Assembly (NCBI GenBank): GCA_030668485.1
Contig: DAOUTW010000018.1
Coordinates: 1 to 64,000 of the forward strand
Source: Candidatus Zixiibacteriota bacterium
GTDB taxonomy: Bacteria > Zixibacteria > MSB-5A5 > GN15 > JAAZOE01
Length of the DNA stretch: 64,000 nucleotides
Reading direction: 5' to 3'
Part shown: positions 8,654 through 18,695 of the stretch, piece by piece
Numbering within the stretch: the first letter of the stretch is position 1
How the letters are laid out: every line of letters begins with the position of its first letter
Notes under the pieces: model-generated
The model's input: only the letters and a program-made list of their open reading frames with translations
Database searches by the model: none
What the model was told of the DNA's origin: nothing
Translations under genes and position numbers: made by a program

Positions 8654-9580
8654 TTAGTATCCGATTTCTTTCAGTACACCTTTATACTTATCAGCAGAGG
8701 CCTTGAGTGCGCCAAGTTCTTCTTCGCTCAGATCCAGTTCGAGAACCTTTTCCACGCCATTGGCACCGAGAATCGCCGGGACGCCGATATAGATATCCTT
8801 GATACCATACTGGCCTTCCAGGTAACACGAGCAGGGCACGACGCGTTTTTCATCACAGAGAATCGAACGAGCCATTTCAACCGAGGCCGAAGCCGGCGCA
8901 TAATAGGCTGAACCGGTCTTGAGCAGCTTGACAATTTCGCCGCCACCCATACGGGTGCGTTCGGAAATTTCCTTGATCCGATCGGCACCGATCAATTCCT
9001 TAATCGGAATTCCGGCGACGGTGGTATATCGCGGAAGAGGGACCATAGTGTCACCGTGACCGCCCATAACCATCGCCTGAACATCTCTCATTGCCACACC
9101 CAGTTCCATCGCTACGAAAGCCCGGAATCGGGTAGAGTCAAGGATTCCGGCCTGACCGCAGACACGATTTTTGGGGAATCCGGTTACTTTCCACATATGA
9201 TAGGTCATGATATCAAGCGGATTGGAAACCACGACGACATACGCATTGGGCGCATGCTCTTTGATATTCTTGGCGGCCGTGCCGACGATTTCGGCGTTTG
9301 CAGCCAGCAAATCCTCGCGCGACATTCCCGGCTTACGAGCCAGGCCAGCGGTCATGACTACCAAATCCGAATCCTTGATGTCTTTATAGTCATTGCTGCC
9401 GGTGATCATGCAATTATAATTGCGGATCGGTCCGGCCTGGGTCATATCGAGCGCTTTACCTTGCGGGAATCCTTCGATGATGTCGATCATTATGACATCG
9501 GCAATATTAGCCTCGGCCATGTACTGGGCCACTGAGGCGCCGACATTTCCGGCACCGATAACTGCGACTTTCTTGTTCAT
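8654..9580 (-). CDS. mdh: Malate dehydrogenase
   Basis: MNKKVAVIGAGNVGASVAQYMAE, VVSNPLDIMTYH, VMGGHGDTMVPL. Confidence 0.93.
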   Translation of the reverse strand: MNKKVAVIGAGNVGASVAQYMAEANIADVIMIDIIEGFPQGKALDMTQAGPIRNYNCMITGSNDYKDIKDSDLVVMTAGLARKPGMSREDLLAANAEIVGTAAKNIKEHAPNAYVVVVSNPLDIMTYHMWKVTGFPKNRVCGQAGILDSTRFRAFVAMELGVAMRDVQAMVMGGHGDTMVPLPRYTTVAGIPIKELIGADRIKEISERTRMGGGEIVKLLKTGSAYYAPASASVEMARSILCDEKRVVPCSCYLEGQYGIKDIYIGVPAILGANGVEKVLELDLSEEELGALKASADKYKGVLKEIGY

Positions 9581-9610
9581 TTCTTGCCTCCGATTATTAA
9601 TTACATCCTG

Positions 9611-10843
9611 TCAATTTAATTTTGTTGCCAAAAGCCCGGCATCCCGGACCAGCAATATATCTATCTTATCTTTTTCTTTCGGTTTCAATTTCTGCATCTC
9701 AGCCTCGATCGACACCGCCGGCTCGATAAACACCCGTTCGAGGATCTCGTTTTTGACTCCGGTCAGAGCCCTGATATTGATTCGCTTTGCCAGCCGCACT
9801 ATCCGAGAGAGTTTGTGAATCCCCATCGGGGGATTGTCCGCTTCCGAGTGCGACAGAACCATTTCCTCGTTTTTCAGTTGCTGAGCCAGTTCATAAAACT
9901 CCTCATTACCTATCCCCTCTCGACATTCCGACACCGCCAGAAGAGTGCCGCCGTCGCGGACGGCTGCGGCGGTGTTTTCGATCGCCTTCTGGAGTTGATA
10001 CAGATTGCGATCCAGAGGCGGCCGCATCTCGGCTATCACGAGATCAAACTGCCGTGAGCAGTCGAATGAATAAACCTGCTCGGCCACCGAGACGGCATCT
10101 TCAAACGATTCCTTGAGCGGTCCGGCGAAACATTCGATGACCTTTTGATGACGTCCGGTAACTATCTGGATCGAAAGCACAACGGGCAATTTGACCATCT
10201 TAATCAATCGGTCCAAATCATCGGCAACCGGATTTCCCTTCAGTCGGAGCGGCTGCGCATCTTCACTGACCGCCAGGGCATGATTGCGGCGATTAATGTC
10301 GATATTTGCCAGCCCCGGAATCAATGATTTGCGGCCGCCTGTATAACCGGCAAAATAATGCGGTTCCACCGACCCGATGATGATAACGGCCGGATACTCA
10401 AAGATCATGCGGTTGAGAAAGAGCTTGTCTCCGGCGATATCCCCGATCTCCGTCATGGAATCAATATCTCGCGAGTCATGGGAGTAGATCCGAGCGTCGT
10501 CCGGACGCTGGAAGCCTTTGAAGATCGCGGCCAGATCATCTTTGCCCGGCGGCGGATGATTGCCGCAGGCAACAATATAATCGGCCTGAAATTCAGGGTA
10601 CCACTGTTTTATTTGTGAAAGAACCTGGCCGGTCGGAGTCGGTCGAAAGGCGTCATTGACCACCACCAGCGGCTTTCCGCCGGTTAAAAGATCATTGAAA
10701 TGGTTCGTTTCGAGAGCCTGACGAAGAGCTTCGCGTTGCCACTCACCGGTGTCATCATTCGGCTCTTTTTCGGTCAGTGTATCTCCCGGGTCCAGATCAA
10801 TGTCTATTTCTTCCGCTCCATAGGCAACTTTTGGCATAACCAC
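9611..10843 (-). CDS. LarA-like (lactate racemase N-domain / DUF2088) protein
   Basis: NDAFRPTPTGQVL, GSVEPHYFAGYTGGRKSLIPGLA motifs. Confidence 0.75.
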   Translation of the reverse strand: MVMPKVAYGAEEIDIDLDPGDTLTEKEPNDDTGEWQREALRQALETNHFNDLLTGGKPLVVVNDAFRPTPTGQVLSQIKQWYPEFQADYIVACGNHPPPGKDDLAAIFKGFQRPDDARIYSHDSRDIDSMTEIGDIAGDKLFLNRMIFEYPAVIIIGSVEPHYFAGYTGGRKSLIPGLANIDINRRNHALAVSEDAQPLRLKGNPVADDLDRLIKMVKLPVVLSIQIVTGRHQKVIECFAGPLKESFEDAVSVAEQVYSFDCSRQFDLVIAEMRPPLDRNLYQLQKAIENTAAAVRDGGTLLAVSECREGIGNEEFYELAQQLKNEEMVLSHSEADNPPMGIHKLSRIVRLAKRINIRALTGVKNEILERVFIEPAVSIEAEMQKLKPKEKDKIDILLVRDAGLLATKLN

Positions 10844-11242
10844 CTATCCGAAGAAAAATGGAATTTCCACATCGGCCGATTCCTGAGAATCGGAGGCATG
10901 CACGGAATTGTGCTGCACATCGACTCCGATCTCATTACGCAGAGTTCCGCATTCGGCCTGTTCCGGGTTGGTTGCACCGATCAATTTACGCAGATCGGCG
11001 ATAGCATTTTCCTTCTCCAGAACCATCGGGATCACCGTCCCCGACGACATATATTCCGTCAAGCTGTCGAGGAAGGGTTTGCCCTCGTGCACGGCATAGA
11101 ACTTCCGGGCCTCATCAATCGTCAGCCGCGTCAGTTTCATGTCCACAAGGGTAAACCGCGCCTTTTCCAAACGGTTGATAATATGCCCAACCAAGTTTCT
11201 CCCGGTGGCATCCGGCTTGATTATTAATAGTGTTCGCTCCAT
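10844..11242 (-). CDS. ndk: Nucleoside diphosphate kinase
   Basis: MERTLLIIKPDATGRNLVGHI...LIGATNPEQAECGTLRNEIG..QHNSVHASDS. Confidence 0.93.
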   Translation of the reverse strand: MERTLLIIKPDATGRNLVGHIINRLEKARFTLVDMKLTRLTIDEARKFYAVHEGKPFLDSLTEYMSSGTVIPMVLEKENAIADLRKLIGATNPEQAECGTLRNEIGVDVQHNSVHASDSQESADVEIPFFFG

Positions 11243-11256
11243 GATTACTTTTGGTC

Positions 11257-11859
11257 CTACTTCCTTTTGGCTTTCTTGGCGACGTCAAATCCGACCTGTA
11301 AAGCCTTGAGGTTTTTCTCCTCGGTTCCCTTGGGAGCAAACTCCTTGACAATCGCCCTGATCGCCTCGCGGGGGACGATTCCAGTCAATTCGGCAATCGC
11401 ACCCAGGGCAATCACATTGGCCACCATCGGATGTCCCACTTTTTCGCGGGCCAGACGGATAAACGGGAACCCATAGCTGTTCTTGATCGGTACTTTGGTC
11501 ACCATCGTAGAATCAACTACGAGCAGTCCGTCCGGTTTCAAATCCTGGCAGTATTTATCGCACGCCTCCTGAGTAAATGTAAGGAGCAGATCCAGTTTCA
11601 TGGTCTTGGGATAGAAGATTGCTCCCTTGGCCATCACCAGGTCGGCTCGGACGGCGCCGCCGCGTGCCTCGGGTCCATAACTCTGAGTCAGGACTACATT
11701 GCGACGAGGATCGGTTCCGATGGCGCGAGCCAGCATAACGCAGGCCAGGATCACTCCGTGACCGCCGGACCCGGACAAACGGACCTCGTAACGATCATCT
11801 TTGGGAACTTTATGGCTTTTGCTGTCTCGATGTGTTTTATGTTCTCTTGCGGTAGTCAT
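11257..11859 (-). CDS. korC: 2-oxoacid:ferredoxin oxidoreductase gamma subunit
   Basis: RLSGSGGHGVILACVMLARA...QSYGPEARGGAVRADLV. Confidence 0.88.
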   Translation of the reverse strand: MTTAREHKTHRDSKSHKVPKDDRYEVRLSGSGGHGVILACVMLARAIGTDPRRNVVLTQSYGPEARGGAVRADLVMAKGAIFYPKTMKLDLLLTFTQEACDKYCQDLKPDGLLVVDSTMVTKVPIKNSYGFPFIRLAREKVGHPMVANVIALGAIAELTGIVPREAIRAIVKEFAPKGTEEKNLKALQVGFDVAKKAKRK

Positions 11860-11869
11860 GGTCGCCTGC

Positions 11870-12718
11870 CTATTCCTTATCTTTTTCCTGGAAACTGTCG
11901 ATTAAATTCTGATACAGTTCGCAATACTCCGGCATTTCAACGTCCCACAAAACACCGGTCAGGAATTTGCCTTCAAGTTTTTCCGGCGGCAGCACTTTGG
12001 CCGCTTTGACCGGCATGGCATGTTCTTTCATCAACTTCAGCATCGCCACAGCATCGCCTTCCTTATTGAGACGGCCATAATAGGTATGGCAGTTGGAGAA
12101 GGCTTCTACCATGGCAAAACCTTTCTTATTTAGTCCGCCGTATATCAGCTTGTCGAGTTGCTGAACATGATAGACGGTACCGCGAGCCACATAAGAAGCT
12201 CCGGCCGCCTTGGCCAATGTGGTAGGATCAAATCCCTTTTCCATATTGCCGTAGGGGGCTGTAGCTGCGAAAGAATCATGAGGCGTGGTCGGCGAACATT
12301 GACCGCCGGTCATACCGTAGATCTGATTGTTAATCAACACGGTCGTGATATCGATATTACGCCTGCAGGCATGAATGAAGTGATTGCCGCCGATAGCAAG
12401 TCCGTCACCGTCGCCGGTGACAACGATCACCTTCAACGAAGGTTTGGCCAGCTTGACGCCGGTGGCAAATGCAATCGCCCGCCCGTGAGTTGTATGCAGG
12501 GTATTGAAATCGCAGTATACCGGAAGCCGTGAACTGCAGCCGATTCCCGAGACTAAAGCCACCTCATCCTTGGAATACCCCATTTTGTCGATGGCACGAA
12601 TTATCGATCCCATAACGGTTCCGATACCACATCCGGCACACCAGACATTGGGGAAGCGCTTCTTGACCCGCAGGTAATCATAGGTCACATTGGAGGATTG
12701 GATCGGGTCGGCCATCAT
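11870..12718 (-). CDS. korB: 2-oxoacid:ferredoxin oxidoreductase beta subunit (TPP-binding)
   Basis: WCAGCGIGTVMGSI..., TGDGDGLAIGGNHFIHACRRNIDITTVLINNQIYGMTGGQ. Confidence 0.9.
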   Translation of the reverse strand: MMADPIQSSNVTYDYLRVKKRFPNVWCAGCGIGTVMGSIIRAIDKMGYSKDEVALVSGIGCSSRLPVYCDFNTLHTTHGRAIAFATGVKLAKPSLKVIVVTGDGDGLAIGGNHFIHACRRNIDITTVLINNQIYGMTGGQCSPTTPHDSFAATAPYGNMEKGFDPTTLAKAAGASYVARGTVYHVQQLDKLIYGGLNKKGFAMVEAFSNCHTYYGRLNKEGDAVAMLKLMKEHAMPVKAAKVLPPEKLEGKFLTGVLWDVEMPEYCELYQNLIDSFQEKDKE

Positions 12719-13860
12719 TTCACCTCCAGAATTCTTTTGAAGATTTCGACGGGATTGAGGACCTCACCATCATAGCGAGTCAAACCGGCGACTTTACACG
12801 TTTTGGGCGCCACCCGCTCGATTTCATGAATCAGTTGACCCTGATTGAGTTCCACCACCAGCACTCGTCTCACATGCGCCAGGAGTTCCCTGAGCTGATC
12901 ATCGGGGAACGGCCAGATGGTGATGGGGCGAATCAGCCCGGCCCGGATGCGTTTTTCGCGCGCCATATGTACGGCCTGACGCGCCGCGCGGGCAGTGGTG
13001 CCATAGGCGAAAACGACAATACCGGCATCGTCGACCATTTCGACATCAAGTTGAGTGACCTCATCGGCAAAGCGCACTATCTTGTTTCTCAACTTATCCA
13101 TCTTGGCTTTGATCTCGTTGGGATTGGCCGTCGGAAAGCCGTCCTGATCGTGAACCAGCCCGGTCACATGATAACGGTATCCGTCGCCCATGGAGGCCAT
13201 CGGCGAGACCAGAGTTGGTGTGATTTCAAAGTGATGATACCATTCATGAGGAACATCCGGCTTTTCGCGATCCACAACCTCCAGTTCACCCGATTCAGGG
13301 ATGGTGATCATTTCTCGCATATGGCCCAGGACCTCATCGGTGAGCATGGTCACCGGGGTGCGGAAACGTTCGGCGAAGTTAAACGCTTTAACAGTTTGTT
13401 CAAAACATTCCCGAACCGAAGCCGGAGCCACGGTGATCGCCTGGTAATCTCCATGAGTCCCATAACGGGCCTGCATGGTGTCGGCCTGGGCAATCTTGGT
13501 CGGTAACCCGGTCGAAGGACCGCCGCGCTGAACATTAACAACGACAACAGGAACCTCGGTGATATAGGCATAACCGATATTTTCCTGCATCAGTGAAAAG
13601 CCGGGTCCGCTGGTGGCGGTCATCGATTTGGTACCGGTGAGAGAAGCGCCGATAATCGAGGCCATGGATGCGATCTCGTCTTCCATCTGGATAAAGTGTC
13701 CGCCACACTTGGGAAGTAATCTGGCCATACCCTCGGCTATCTCAGTCGAGGGTGTGATCGGATAACCGCCGAAGAAACGGCAGCCGGCGTATAGAGCGCC
13801 GTGAACACAGGCCTCGTTACCCTGCATTAATTTGCGGGCGGATGTAATACGATGCGGCAT
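12715..13860 (-). CDS. korA: 2-oxoacid:ferredoxin oxidoreductase alpha subunit
   Basis: GNEACVHGALYAGCRFFGGYPITPSTEIAEGMA; TSGPGFSLMQENIGYA. Confidence 0.9.
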   Translation of the reverse strand: MPHRITSARKLMQGNEACVHGALYAGCRFFGGYPITPSTEIAEGMARLLPKCGGHFIQMEDEIASMASIIGASLTGTKSMTATSGPGFSLMQENIGYAYITEVPVVVVNVQRGGPSTGLPTKIAQADTMQARYGTHGDYQAITVAPASVRECFEQTVKAFNFAERFRTPVTMLTDEVLGHMREMITIPESGELEVVDREKPDVPHEWYHHFEITPTLVSPMASMGDGYRYHVTGLVHDQDGFPTANPNEIKAKMDKLRNKIVRFADEVTQLDVEMVDDAGIVVFAYGTTARAARQAVHMAREKRIRAGLIRPITIWPFPDDQLRELLAHVRRVLVVELNQGQLIHEIERVAPKTCKVAGLTRYDGEVLNPVEIFKRILEVK

Positions 13861-13870
13861 AGCTCCATCC

Positions 13871-14167
13871 TTACTTGTAGTTCGAGGTTATGACAAAATC
13901 AGGACAATGCAACCAACAGATTGCGCATTGAGTGCATTTCTCGGGCCTGGCCACAATCGGTCTTCCGTCACGGTCAGGATCGAACACCTTCTGAGGGCAA
14001 AAGCTAATGCAAATATTGCAGGCTTTGCACCAGTGAAGATACAGGTTGAGCGGAGGCAGACCTTTACCCTCTTGATACGAGTACTTGATCTTCTTATCCT
14101 CCGTCTGAGCCTCCTTCTCGGCGGCCGTTTTCTTCACCGGAACTTCTTCCGGTTTTTCATCGGGCAT
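13871..14167 (-). CDS. korD: 4Fe-4S ferredoxin subunit of the 2-oxoacid oxidoreductase
   Basis: CKACNICISFCPQKVF and CTQCAICWLHCPDFVI. Confidence 0.85.
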   Translation of the reverse strand: MPDEKPEEVPVKKTAAEKEAQTEDKKIKYSYQEGKGLPPLNLYLHWCKACNICISFCPQKVFDPDRDGRPIVARPEKCTQCAICWLHCPDFVITSNYK

Positions 14168-14196
14168 GTTGATCTCCTAACAGATGCTGCAGCGGC

Positions 14197-15177
14197 TTAT
14201 TTCTTTTTAGCCTTGGTTGTCCTTTTGGCGGCCGCTTTTTTGGGCGACTTCTTGCCGGCAACTTTCCGGGTCGTCGTTTTTTTGGCGGTCGTCTTGGTTG
14301 TCTTCTTCTTGGAGAACTTTTCAGTCATTAAAACGGGTATTTCCAAAGGTGATGTCGCCACCGGGATTCCGACTTTGTTGAGGGCCGCGACCTTATCGGC
14401 CGCCAGTCCGGAACTGCCGGAGATGATGGCCCCGGCATGCCCCATCCGTTTTCCGGGAGGCGCCGTACGACCGGCGATAAAACCGACAACCGGTTTGGTT
14501 ACCTTTTTCTTTATATACGCGGCAGCATCCTCTTCATCGGAACCGCCGATTTCACCGATCATTACAATACCCTTGGTGGAGCGGTCGTTTTCGAAAGCTT
14601 CCAGGGTATCGATAAAATTGGTTCCAATTACCTGATCGCCTCCGATTCCTATGCAGGTCGACTGACCCATTCCGGCTTGTGTCAGGGCAAAAATCACCTC
14701 GTAGGTCAGGGTGCCACTGCGAGAGACAACACCAACATTGCCCTTCTTGCAGATCTTCCCCGGAATAATTCCGACCTTGGACAGTTCCGGTGAAATGAGT
14801 CCCGGACAGTTCGGTCCGATCAGACGCACATTGCGGTGCTTGATATAGTGATAGACTTTCATCATATCGTTAGCCGGTACACCTTCGGTGATGCAAATAA
14901 TGGTCTTGATTCCAGCGTCGACCGCTTCGTAAATCGAATCGGCGGCGAATGCCGGAGGAACGTAAATAATCGAAGTGTTAGCTTTGGTCTTGTCAACCGC
15001 AGCCTGCATAGTATTGAACACCGGGATACCCGAGACCTTGGTCCCGCCTTTACCCGGCGTCACGCCGGCAACCACGTTGGTTCCGTATTTCTTCATCTGC
15101 GCGGCATGAAATGAGCCGTCGCGGCCGGTGATCCCCTGGACCACCAGCTTCGTCTTTTTATCTATGAATATCGCCAT
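14197..15177 (-). CDS. sucD: Succinyl-CoA synthetase alpha subunit with Lys/Ala/Thr-rich C-terminal tail
   Basis: [45 protein letters not shown]; tail [37 protein letters not shown]. Confidence 0.93.
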   Translation of the reverse strand: MAIFIDKKTKLVVQGITGRDGSFHAAQMKKYGTNVVAGVTPGKGGTKVSGIPVFNTMQAAVDKTKANTSIIYVPPAFAADSIYEAVDAGIKTIICITEGVPANDMMKVYHYIKHRNVRLIGPNCPGLISPELSKVGIIPGKICKKGNVGVVSRSGTLTYEVIFALTQAGMGQSTCIGIGGDQVIGTNFIDTLEAFENDRSTKGIVMIGEIGGSDEEDAAAYIKKKVTKPVVGFIAGRTAPPGKRMGHAGAIISGSSGLAADKVAALNKVGIPVATSPLEIPVLMTEKFSKKKTTKTTAKKTTTRKVAGKKSPKKAAAKRTTKAKKK

Positions 15178-15185
15178 ATCGTCCT

Positions 15186-16331
15186 CTACTCCTCTTCCAG
15201 TCCGGCCATGGAAATTGCTTTCTGAACGACGGCATCGAGTGTCGGCGCAGAAGGTAATTTCACCTCTTTGAGAATTCTACGCCCCGCCGCCTCATTGGTA
15301 CCGGTCAAACGGGTCACAACCGGAACTTCGGGGTGAAGCTCTTTGAAGGCGCTGACGATACCGGTGGCGACGTCGTCGCAACGAGTGATACCGCCGAAAA
15401 TATTGATCAGGATCGCCTTGACATTCGGATCGCCAAGGATGATTCGCATGGCCGTCAAAACCTTATCAGGATTGGACGAACCGCCGATATCAAGGAAGTT
15501 GGCGGGGTCGCCGCCATAATGTTTGACCAGGTCCATGGTCGCCATCGCCAGACCGGCGCCATTGACGATGCAGCCGATATTGCCATCGAGCTTGATAAAA
15601 CTAAGACCGGCTTCGCGCGCATCCACTTCGGAAGAATTTTCGGCATCGAGATCGCGCATCGCTTCGATTTCCTTCTGACGAAACAGTCCGTTGTCGTCGA
15701 TGTTGATCTTGGCGTCGATGGCGATAACCTGGTTGATCGGCGTCGTAATCAGAGGATTAATCTCCACCAGCGAGGCGTCGATCTTCCAGAAGATGTCATA
15801 TAGCTTGACAATAATATCCGTCACCTGACGCACCAGCTTGATATCGCGAAAGACATTATAAGCCAGAGCGCGAGCCTGGTACGGGCGTAACCCAACCCGC
15901 GGATCGACCGCCAGCTTATGAATCTTTTCCGGTGTTTTGGCGGCGACTTCCTCGATATCGATGCCACCGGCAGCCGAAATCATGATAACCGGCATTTTGG
16001 TGACGCGATCGAGGATGATCCCCAGATAGGTTTCGGAGGTAATATCAACCGCCTCGGTAACCAGGATCTTTTTGACTGTCAGACCTTTGATATCCATACC
16101 CAGGATACGCTGGGCCCAGATTTTGGCCGACTCGATATTTTCTGCATACTTAACGCCGCCAGCCTTGCCGCGGCCGCCCACATGTACCTGGGCTTTCACC
16201 ATCACCGGCCGGTCGATTTCCTCAGCAATCGCGACAGCGTCCTGTACCTCGGTCGCCACCCGCCCCGGAGGAACCGGTATGCCGCTTGCTGCGAAAATCT
16301 CCTTGGCCTGATACTCATGAATTTTCATCAA
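15186..16331 (-). CDS. sucC: Succinyl-CoA synthetase beta subunit
   Basis: [51 protein letters not shown]. Confidence 0.94.
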   Translation of the reverse strand: MMKIHEYQAKEIFAASGIPVPPGRVATEVQDAVAIAEEIDRPVMVKAQVHVGGRGKAGGVKYAENIESAKIWAQRILGMDIKGLTVKKILVTEAVDITSETYLGIILDRVTKMPVIMISAAGGIDIEEVAAKTPEKIHKLAVDPRVGLRPYQARALAYNVFRDIKLVRQVTDIIVKLYDIFWKIDASLVEINPLITTPINQVIAIDAKINIDDNGLFRQKEIEAMRDLDAENSSEVDAREAGLSFIKLDGNIGCIVNGAGLAMATMDLVKHYGGDPANFLDIGGSSNPDKVLTAMRIILGDPNVKAILINIFGGITRCDDVATGIVSAFKELHPEVPVVTRLTGTNEAAGRRILKEVKLPSAPTLDAVVQKAISMAGLEEE

Positions 16332-16366
16332 CCCACTCCAAACTACGTGTTTATATATCTAATCTC

Positions 16367-17716
16367 TTATTTATCTTTCAAAAACTCCCGAATGTATTTT
16401 TTTAGGACCTCCGGATCATTGTCATCCGGATTATCCAACACCTTCTCCATCAAATACTCGAAGATATCTCCAATCATCGGCGACTGGTCGAGATCAAAGA
16501 TGCGGATGATTTCGCCTCCGTTGAGAGCCAGATCGGAACGGCCGAAAGGTGGTTTGCGGGAAATCTCATCGGCAATCGCCCTTTCCATTTCGTCGACATC
16601 TTCGGTCGTCCCCCCCATCCCCTGCGCGATCACATCGGCGCGTCTCAAGTCCAGCAGATCGGGGATCAATCTCTGGCCAATACGCCGAATAAACCGGCGC
16701 AGGCCCTTGGAACCGACGTCGGTGGTAAACATGTGACGCTCGATCAGGAGCATGACATCTTTTATCAATTCATTCGAATAACGCAGCCGGGTCAGCACCT
16801 GACCGGCAATTTTCGCTCCCGTGGTTTCATGGCTGTAGAAAGTAGCCCCGGTGTCGGTCAGACGTTTGTGATACGGTTTGGTGATATCATGGAATAAGGC
16901 CGCCAGACGGAGGTGGAGTTTCGGCGGGCAGGCATCGACAATCCGCAGCGTATGTTCGAACACATCGTAGGCATGGAAACCGCCCGGCTGATCGCAGCCG
17001 ACGGCCGGTTCCATTTCCGGGATGATATGTTTCATCAATCCCGTTTCCTGCATCAGCCGTAAACCGATCGACGGTTTGTCGGCTCGCGTCATCATTTTGT
17101 TTAGTTCTTCGGCGATTCGTTCCGTAGATACGCTCTTGATCAAATCGACATTCTCTACCAGGGCCTGACGTGTCCCGGCCTCAATCTCAAATTCAAAGCG
17201 GGCCGCAAATTGAACGGCACGCAGCATCCGTAGCGGATCTTCAGTAAATGATTGCGGTGCGACCATGCGGATCACGTGATTTTCGAGATCGGTTTGGCCG
17301 CCATAGGGATCGATTATAGATCCGTCATGTAAATCATGCGCAATGGCATTGATGGAAAAATCGCGGCGGATCAGATCCTGGTCGACCGGCAATGCGGGAT
17401 CGAAATCGACTTCAAAATCGGTATGGCCGATGCCGGTTGATTTTTCACTTCGCGGCAGGGAAATATCAAAGGTCATAGCAATCTCGTCATCATCGGCGTG
17501 GGGAGTAAACTTCACCACACCGAAGGACCGCCCAACGGTGTCCACCCGCCCGTACCGCCGCAGAATCTGCTGCAGGCGCGGCAGAGTAATACCGCAGACA
17601 AGGTAATCGCGATCCTTGGAATCGAGGTTACGATGTAACAGTGAGTCGCGGACGCAGCCCCCTACTTCGTATATGCGACCTTCACTCAGGATATCCTGCA
17701 CCACATCGTCCTTCAA
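16367..17716 (-). CDS. CCA-adding enzyme / poly(A)-polymerase-type nucleotidyltransferase with HD domain
   Basis: YEVGGCVRDSLL, RRDFSINAIA, HDITKP. Confidence 0.85.
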   Translation of the reverse strand: MKDDVVQDILSEGRIYEVGGCVRDSLLHRNLDSKDRDYLVCGITLPRLQQILRRYGRVDTVGRSFGVVKFTPHADDDEIAMTFDISLPRSEKSTGIGHTDFEVDFDPALPVDQDLIRRDFSINAIAHDLHDGSIIDPYGGQTDLENHVIRMVAPQSFTEDPLRMLRAVQFAARFEFEIEAGTRQALVENVDLIKSVSTERIAEELNKMMTRADKPSIGLRLMQETGLMKHIIPEMEPAVGCDQPGGFHAYDVFEHTLRIVDACPPKLHLRLAALFHDITKPYHKRLTDTGATFYSHETTGAKIAGQVLTRLRYSNELIKDVMLLIERHMFTTDVGSKGLRRFIRRIGQRLIPDLLDLRRADVIAQGMGGTTEDVDEMERAIADEISRKPPFGRSDLALNGGEIIRIFDLDQSPMIGDIFEYLMEKVLDNPDDNDPEVLKKYIREFLKDK

Positions 17717-17727
17717 CTGATAATTTC

Positions 17728-18690
17728 CTAATCGGGATAGATCTGAGTCCCGGCTTTTCCCGCCATCGCTTCGGCAGCCAGATCCAGCGAAGTTATGACA
17801 ACTTTGCGACCGCCGTTTTCCATGAAATTTATGGCCGCTTCCACTTTCGGGCCCATGGAACCGGGCGGGAAATGACCTTCTTCAAAATATTTTTTAATTT
17901 CAGAAATCGTCACCTTATCGAGCTTTTTTTCATCGGATTGCCCGAAATTCAGAGATACCTGATCGACTGAAGTCAAAATCAAAAACAGTTCGGCGCCGAT
18001 CTCTCGTCCGAGCATGGCCGAAGCGCGATCTTTATCGATTACGGCATCAACCCCTTCATATCCCAGTTCGGGATCGATATTGACCGGGATGCCGCCACCG
18101 CCGGCTGCAATAACGATAAAGTGATGATCCAGCAGGACGCTGATAACATCTTTTTCGACACAGGTGAGCGGTATTGGTGAAGCTACCACCCGACGCCAGC
18201 CGCGATTAGCATCGGCTTTGACGATCCAACCGCTTTCATCGGCCATCTTGCGGGCCTGTTCTTCGCTGTAAAACTGCCCGATATACTTGGTGGGCTTTTT
18301 AATCGAGGGGTCGTCAAAATCGACTACCATCTGCGTAATGATAGTGCACACCTGGCGGTCAACACCTTCTTTATCAAAACGATTCTGCAATGACTGCTCG
18401 ATCATATATCCCATCCCGCCTTCGGTATCGGCGACGCAGATACCCAGAGGCAGTATCGGGGCTTTGCCGCGGGCGAGTTCCACCCGCAGCAAAGCGTTTC
18501 CTACCTGAGGCCCATTGCCATGACTGACACAGAGGTCATACCCCTGACGGGCCAGTTCGACTATTGTCTCCAGAGACCGGCGAGTATTGGAAAACTGATT
18601 GGCAATGGTATCTTCCAGTTCTTTACTGGTGATAGCATTGCCGCCCAGGGCAACAATTGCCCTCTTGCTTTTAGAATCGGAGCCGGTCAT
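17728..18690 (-). CDS. arcC: Carbamate kinase
   Basis: ALGGNAI, SHGNGPQVGNALL, IAAGGGGIPV, GSMGPKVEAAI. Confidence 0.92.
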   Translation of the reverse strand: MTGSDSKSKRAIVALGGNAITSKELEDTIANQFSNTRRSLETIVELARQGYDLCVSHGNGPQVGNALLRVELARGKAPILPLGICVADTEGGMGYMIEQSLQNRFDKEGVDRQVCTIITQMVVDFDDPSIKKPTKYIGQFYSEEQARKMADESGWIVKADANRGWRRVVASPIPLTCVEKDVISVLLDHHFIVIAAGGGGIPVNIDPELGYEGVDAVIDKDRASAMLGREIGAELFLILTSVDQVSLNFGQSDEKKLDKVTISEIKKYFEEGHFPPGSMGPKVEAAINFMENGGRKVVITSLDLAAEAMAGKAGTQIYPD

Positions 18691-18695
18691 CTATT

